Below, piece by piece: positions 21,788 to 22,585 of a DNA stretch of 22,585 nucleotides. The stretch comes from CAZRVH01 sp964603635 (GTDB taxonomy: Bacteria > Patescibacteriota > Gracilibacteria > Peribacterales > Peribacteraceae). The translations under genes and the position numbers were made by a program. Below the pieces are notes generated by a model. The model was given only the letters and a program-made list of their open reading frames with translations. It was not told the DNA's origin and searched no databases. The DNA is taken from positions 1 through 22,585 of the forward strand of contig CAZRVH010000015.1 of the NCBI GenBank assembly GCA_964603635.1, read 5' to 3'. Position 1 is the first letter of the stretch. Each line of letters starts with the position of its first letter.

Positions 21788-22300
21788 TTAGTCTGGGAAA
21801 GGATCAACGGGATACACAATGACAAAGTGTCCGTCTACATACGTCAGACAGGCATTTCCCTGTAGAACGTCGATAAAACCAGGAAGATGGAGAATTCCCT
21901 TATATTCTTCAGGCTCCAGGTAGGCAACGTGATTGGCTCCTGCCTGTACGATGGAAATTTCTGTTTTTTTCGAGCTGACGGTTCCATCTATATACCACAG
22001 GCCTCCGGCCTTGACCTGTGTTTCCGGATACGGACCCGAGGCATGCCTTAAAAAAGGGGATTGCATGTCCAGGTCCTGCTTGATAATTCCCCAGCCTTGA
22101 TAATTCCTGATCGCGGAAGGCAGATGAGTCACTCGATCGGCTCGGTTTCCGAGTAGATAAAAGTCGGTTGCTTCTTCTGCCGATACCAAGCCTCCCCGTT
22201 GCAGCAGCACGCTTGGCATATTGCGGGGATGAACTTTGAAGGGCTCATTGATAATGTACCAAAAACGTTGGGTCGATTTTTTTTTGGGGATTTCTTGCAT
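21788..22300 (-). CDS. Hypothetical protein, unrecognised
   Basis: I do not recognise this 170-residue protein. It looks soluble and strand-rich, with many aromatics (FWYIINEPFKV, NYQGWGIIKQD, GGLWYIDGTVSS, CLTYVDGHFVIVYPVDPFPD). There is no signal peptide, membrane span or catalytic motif. The start at 22300 has a textbook Shine-Dalgarno (GGAGGA, 7 nt before the ATG). It has its own TTGACA-type promoter, a leader of about 60 nt and an intrinsic terminator, so it is an independent unit. The gene appears more AT-rich than its neighbours, including an A-run coding KKK near the start. Like the 8332 gene, it differs from the SD-less housekeeping genes, hinting at different origin or control. Confidence 0.75.
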   Translation of the reverse strand: MQEIPKKKSTQRFWYIINEPFKVHPRNMPSVLLQRGGLVSAEEATDFYLLGNRADRVTHLPSAIRNYQGWGIIKQDLDMQSPFLRHASGPYPETQVKAGGLWYIDGTVSSKKTEISIVQAGANHVAYLEPEEYKGILHLPGFIDVLQGNACLTYVDGHFVIVYPVDPFPD

Positions 22301-22363
22301 CCGACGGTCCTCCGATGTGAATGATCCGGTCGCCCTTACGACAATGTAAGTGCCTTTGCTTTT

Positions 22364-22391
22364 ACTGTATAATTATTATATGAATTGTCAA
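22364..22391 (-). promoter_or_regulatory. Promoter of the 22300 gene
   Basis: Minus-strand TTGACA (plus 22386-22391), a 16-bp A/T-rich spacer and TACAGT (plus 22364-22369). The leader contains a CTTAC/GTAAG hairpin. Confidence 0.75.
22368..22373 (+). promoter_or_regulatory. -10 box facing gyrB, overlapping the opposite promoter
   Basis: A perfect TATAAT overlaps the minus-strand -10 by two bases. If used, gyrB would have a 5' UTR of about 135 nt. No good -35 is visible. Confidence 0.4.
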
Positions 22392-22410
22392 TTTCTCCTT
22401 TGCTTTTTAC

Positions 22411-22488
22411 CCGTGAAATCCTTCGTTTTTCAGGGGATTTCGGAGTACAATTCCACGCGTTAAACGACCGTGAACAGTGTCGTTTACC
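22411..22488 (+). promoter_or_regulatory. Two inverted repeats in the gyrB leader
   Basis: CCGTGAAATCC (22411-22421) faces GGATTTCGG (22435-22443), with a 2-nt bulge. GTTAAACGAC (22459-22468) faces GTCGTTTACC (22479-22488), matching at 9 of 10 positions. They may be an operator or attenuator; the second is about 28 nt before the ATG. Confidence 0.4.
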
Positions 22489-22515
22489 TCACATTTCCCT
22501 TTTCCGAATTTCCTT

Positions 22516-22585
22516 ATGGCAGAGCAGAAGTACGGTGCGGAACAAATCCAAGTCCTCGAAGGTCTCGAACCGGTGCGCAAGCGCC
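22516..22585 (+). CDS. gyrB: DNA gyrase subunit B, 5' end only
   Basis: The first 23 codons read MAEQKYGAEQIQVLEGLEPVRKR, the conserved start of GyrB (and close to ParE) just before the usual PGMYIG ATP-site segment. The gene runs off the right edge. As part of gyrase it would drive ATP-dependent negative supercoiling. The ATG lacks an SD and follows a pyrimidine-rich tract (TTTCCGAATTTCCTT). A roughly 135-nt leader with two inverted repeats suggests regulation, which for gyrase genes often responds to supercoiling. GyrB versus ParE cannot be settled from 23 residues; the call of GyrB is by general form. Confidence 0.8.
   Translation, partial: MAEQKYGAEQIQVLEGLEPVRKR

Noticed and set aside
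1..22585. UGA recoded as glycine (as in Gracilibacteria)
   Set aside because: TGA ends genes at natural lengths here (for example the ATGA junctions at 3942 and 14292), and glycine is encoded by GGN codons throughout.

Overview
The window looks like a chromosomal segment of a Patescibacteria/CPR bacterium, most plausibly of the Peregrinibacteria/Peribacteria kind. That is inferred from gene style and content, not from a phylogeny. Genes are compact and GC-moderate to GC-rich, and TGA is used as a normal stop, so there is no sign of the UGA=Gly code of Gracilibacteria. Housekeeping genes present are rpsB-tsf, glyS (single-chain type), rpsU and the start of gyrB. They are mixed with surface, membrane and proteolysis genes. 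I see no phage, transposon, CRISPR array, rRNA or convincing tRNA.

Layout, left to right. (1) 1-2033, minus: a large membrane-anchored HerA/TraD-like ATPase that runs off the left edge. It is not a simple reading of the plus-strand ORFs there, which are shadows. (2) 2202-3380, plus: a phospholipase-D/cardiolipin-synthase-like enzyme. (3) 3517-4340, minus: a CheY-like response regulator overlapping a PNPOx-like flavoprotein by 4 nt. (4) 4442-6154, plus: a secreted, C-terminally anchored cysteine-rich protein of about 12 repeats. (5) 6251-7804, minus: rpsB-tsf with a roughly 190-nt structured leader. (6) 8332-9078, plus: an unrecognised protein gene with its own leader hairpins, Shine-Dalgarno site and terminator. 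(7) 9129-9390, minus: a roughly 260-nt non-coding transcription unit with a consensus promoter and perfect terminator, not recognised as any standard RNA. (8) 9440-10834, minus: glyS. (9) 10884-15791: three GT-C membrane glycosyltransferases and one DPM1-like GT2, a likely lipid-linked-sugar and protein O-glycosylation cluster. (10) 15893-19622, plus: an HD phosphohydrolase, a PrsW-like intramembrane protease and an S41 processing protease with an SLH-like N-terminus. (11) 19761-21234, plus: a bacterial eRF1-like protein (baeRF) followed by rpsU. (12) 21308-22300: two unrecognised small proteins, convergent. (13) 22516 onward: gyrB, divergent from the last of them.

The genes suggest an envelope programme. 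A polyprenyl-phosphate sugar synthase would feed GT-C transferases (one with clear PMT signatures) that could decorate surface proteins such as the Cys-rich repeat protein. PrsW and CtpA-type proteases would handle membrane and exported-protein processing. This link is inference from proximity and family knowledge.

Two genome-style signals run through the window. First, nearly all housekeeping genes lack a Shine-Dalgarno sequence. Instead they have a -10 box 8-20 nt before the ATG (leaderless or almost so) or a C/U-rich tract before the start, whereas two hypothetical genes carry textbook SDs. Second, several intergenic gaps hold long inverted repeats built from short, locally duplicated words. 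The most promising undescribed element is the structured RNA at 9129-9390.
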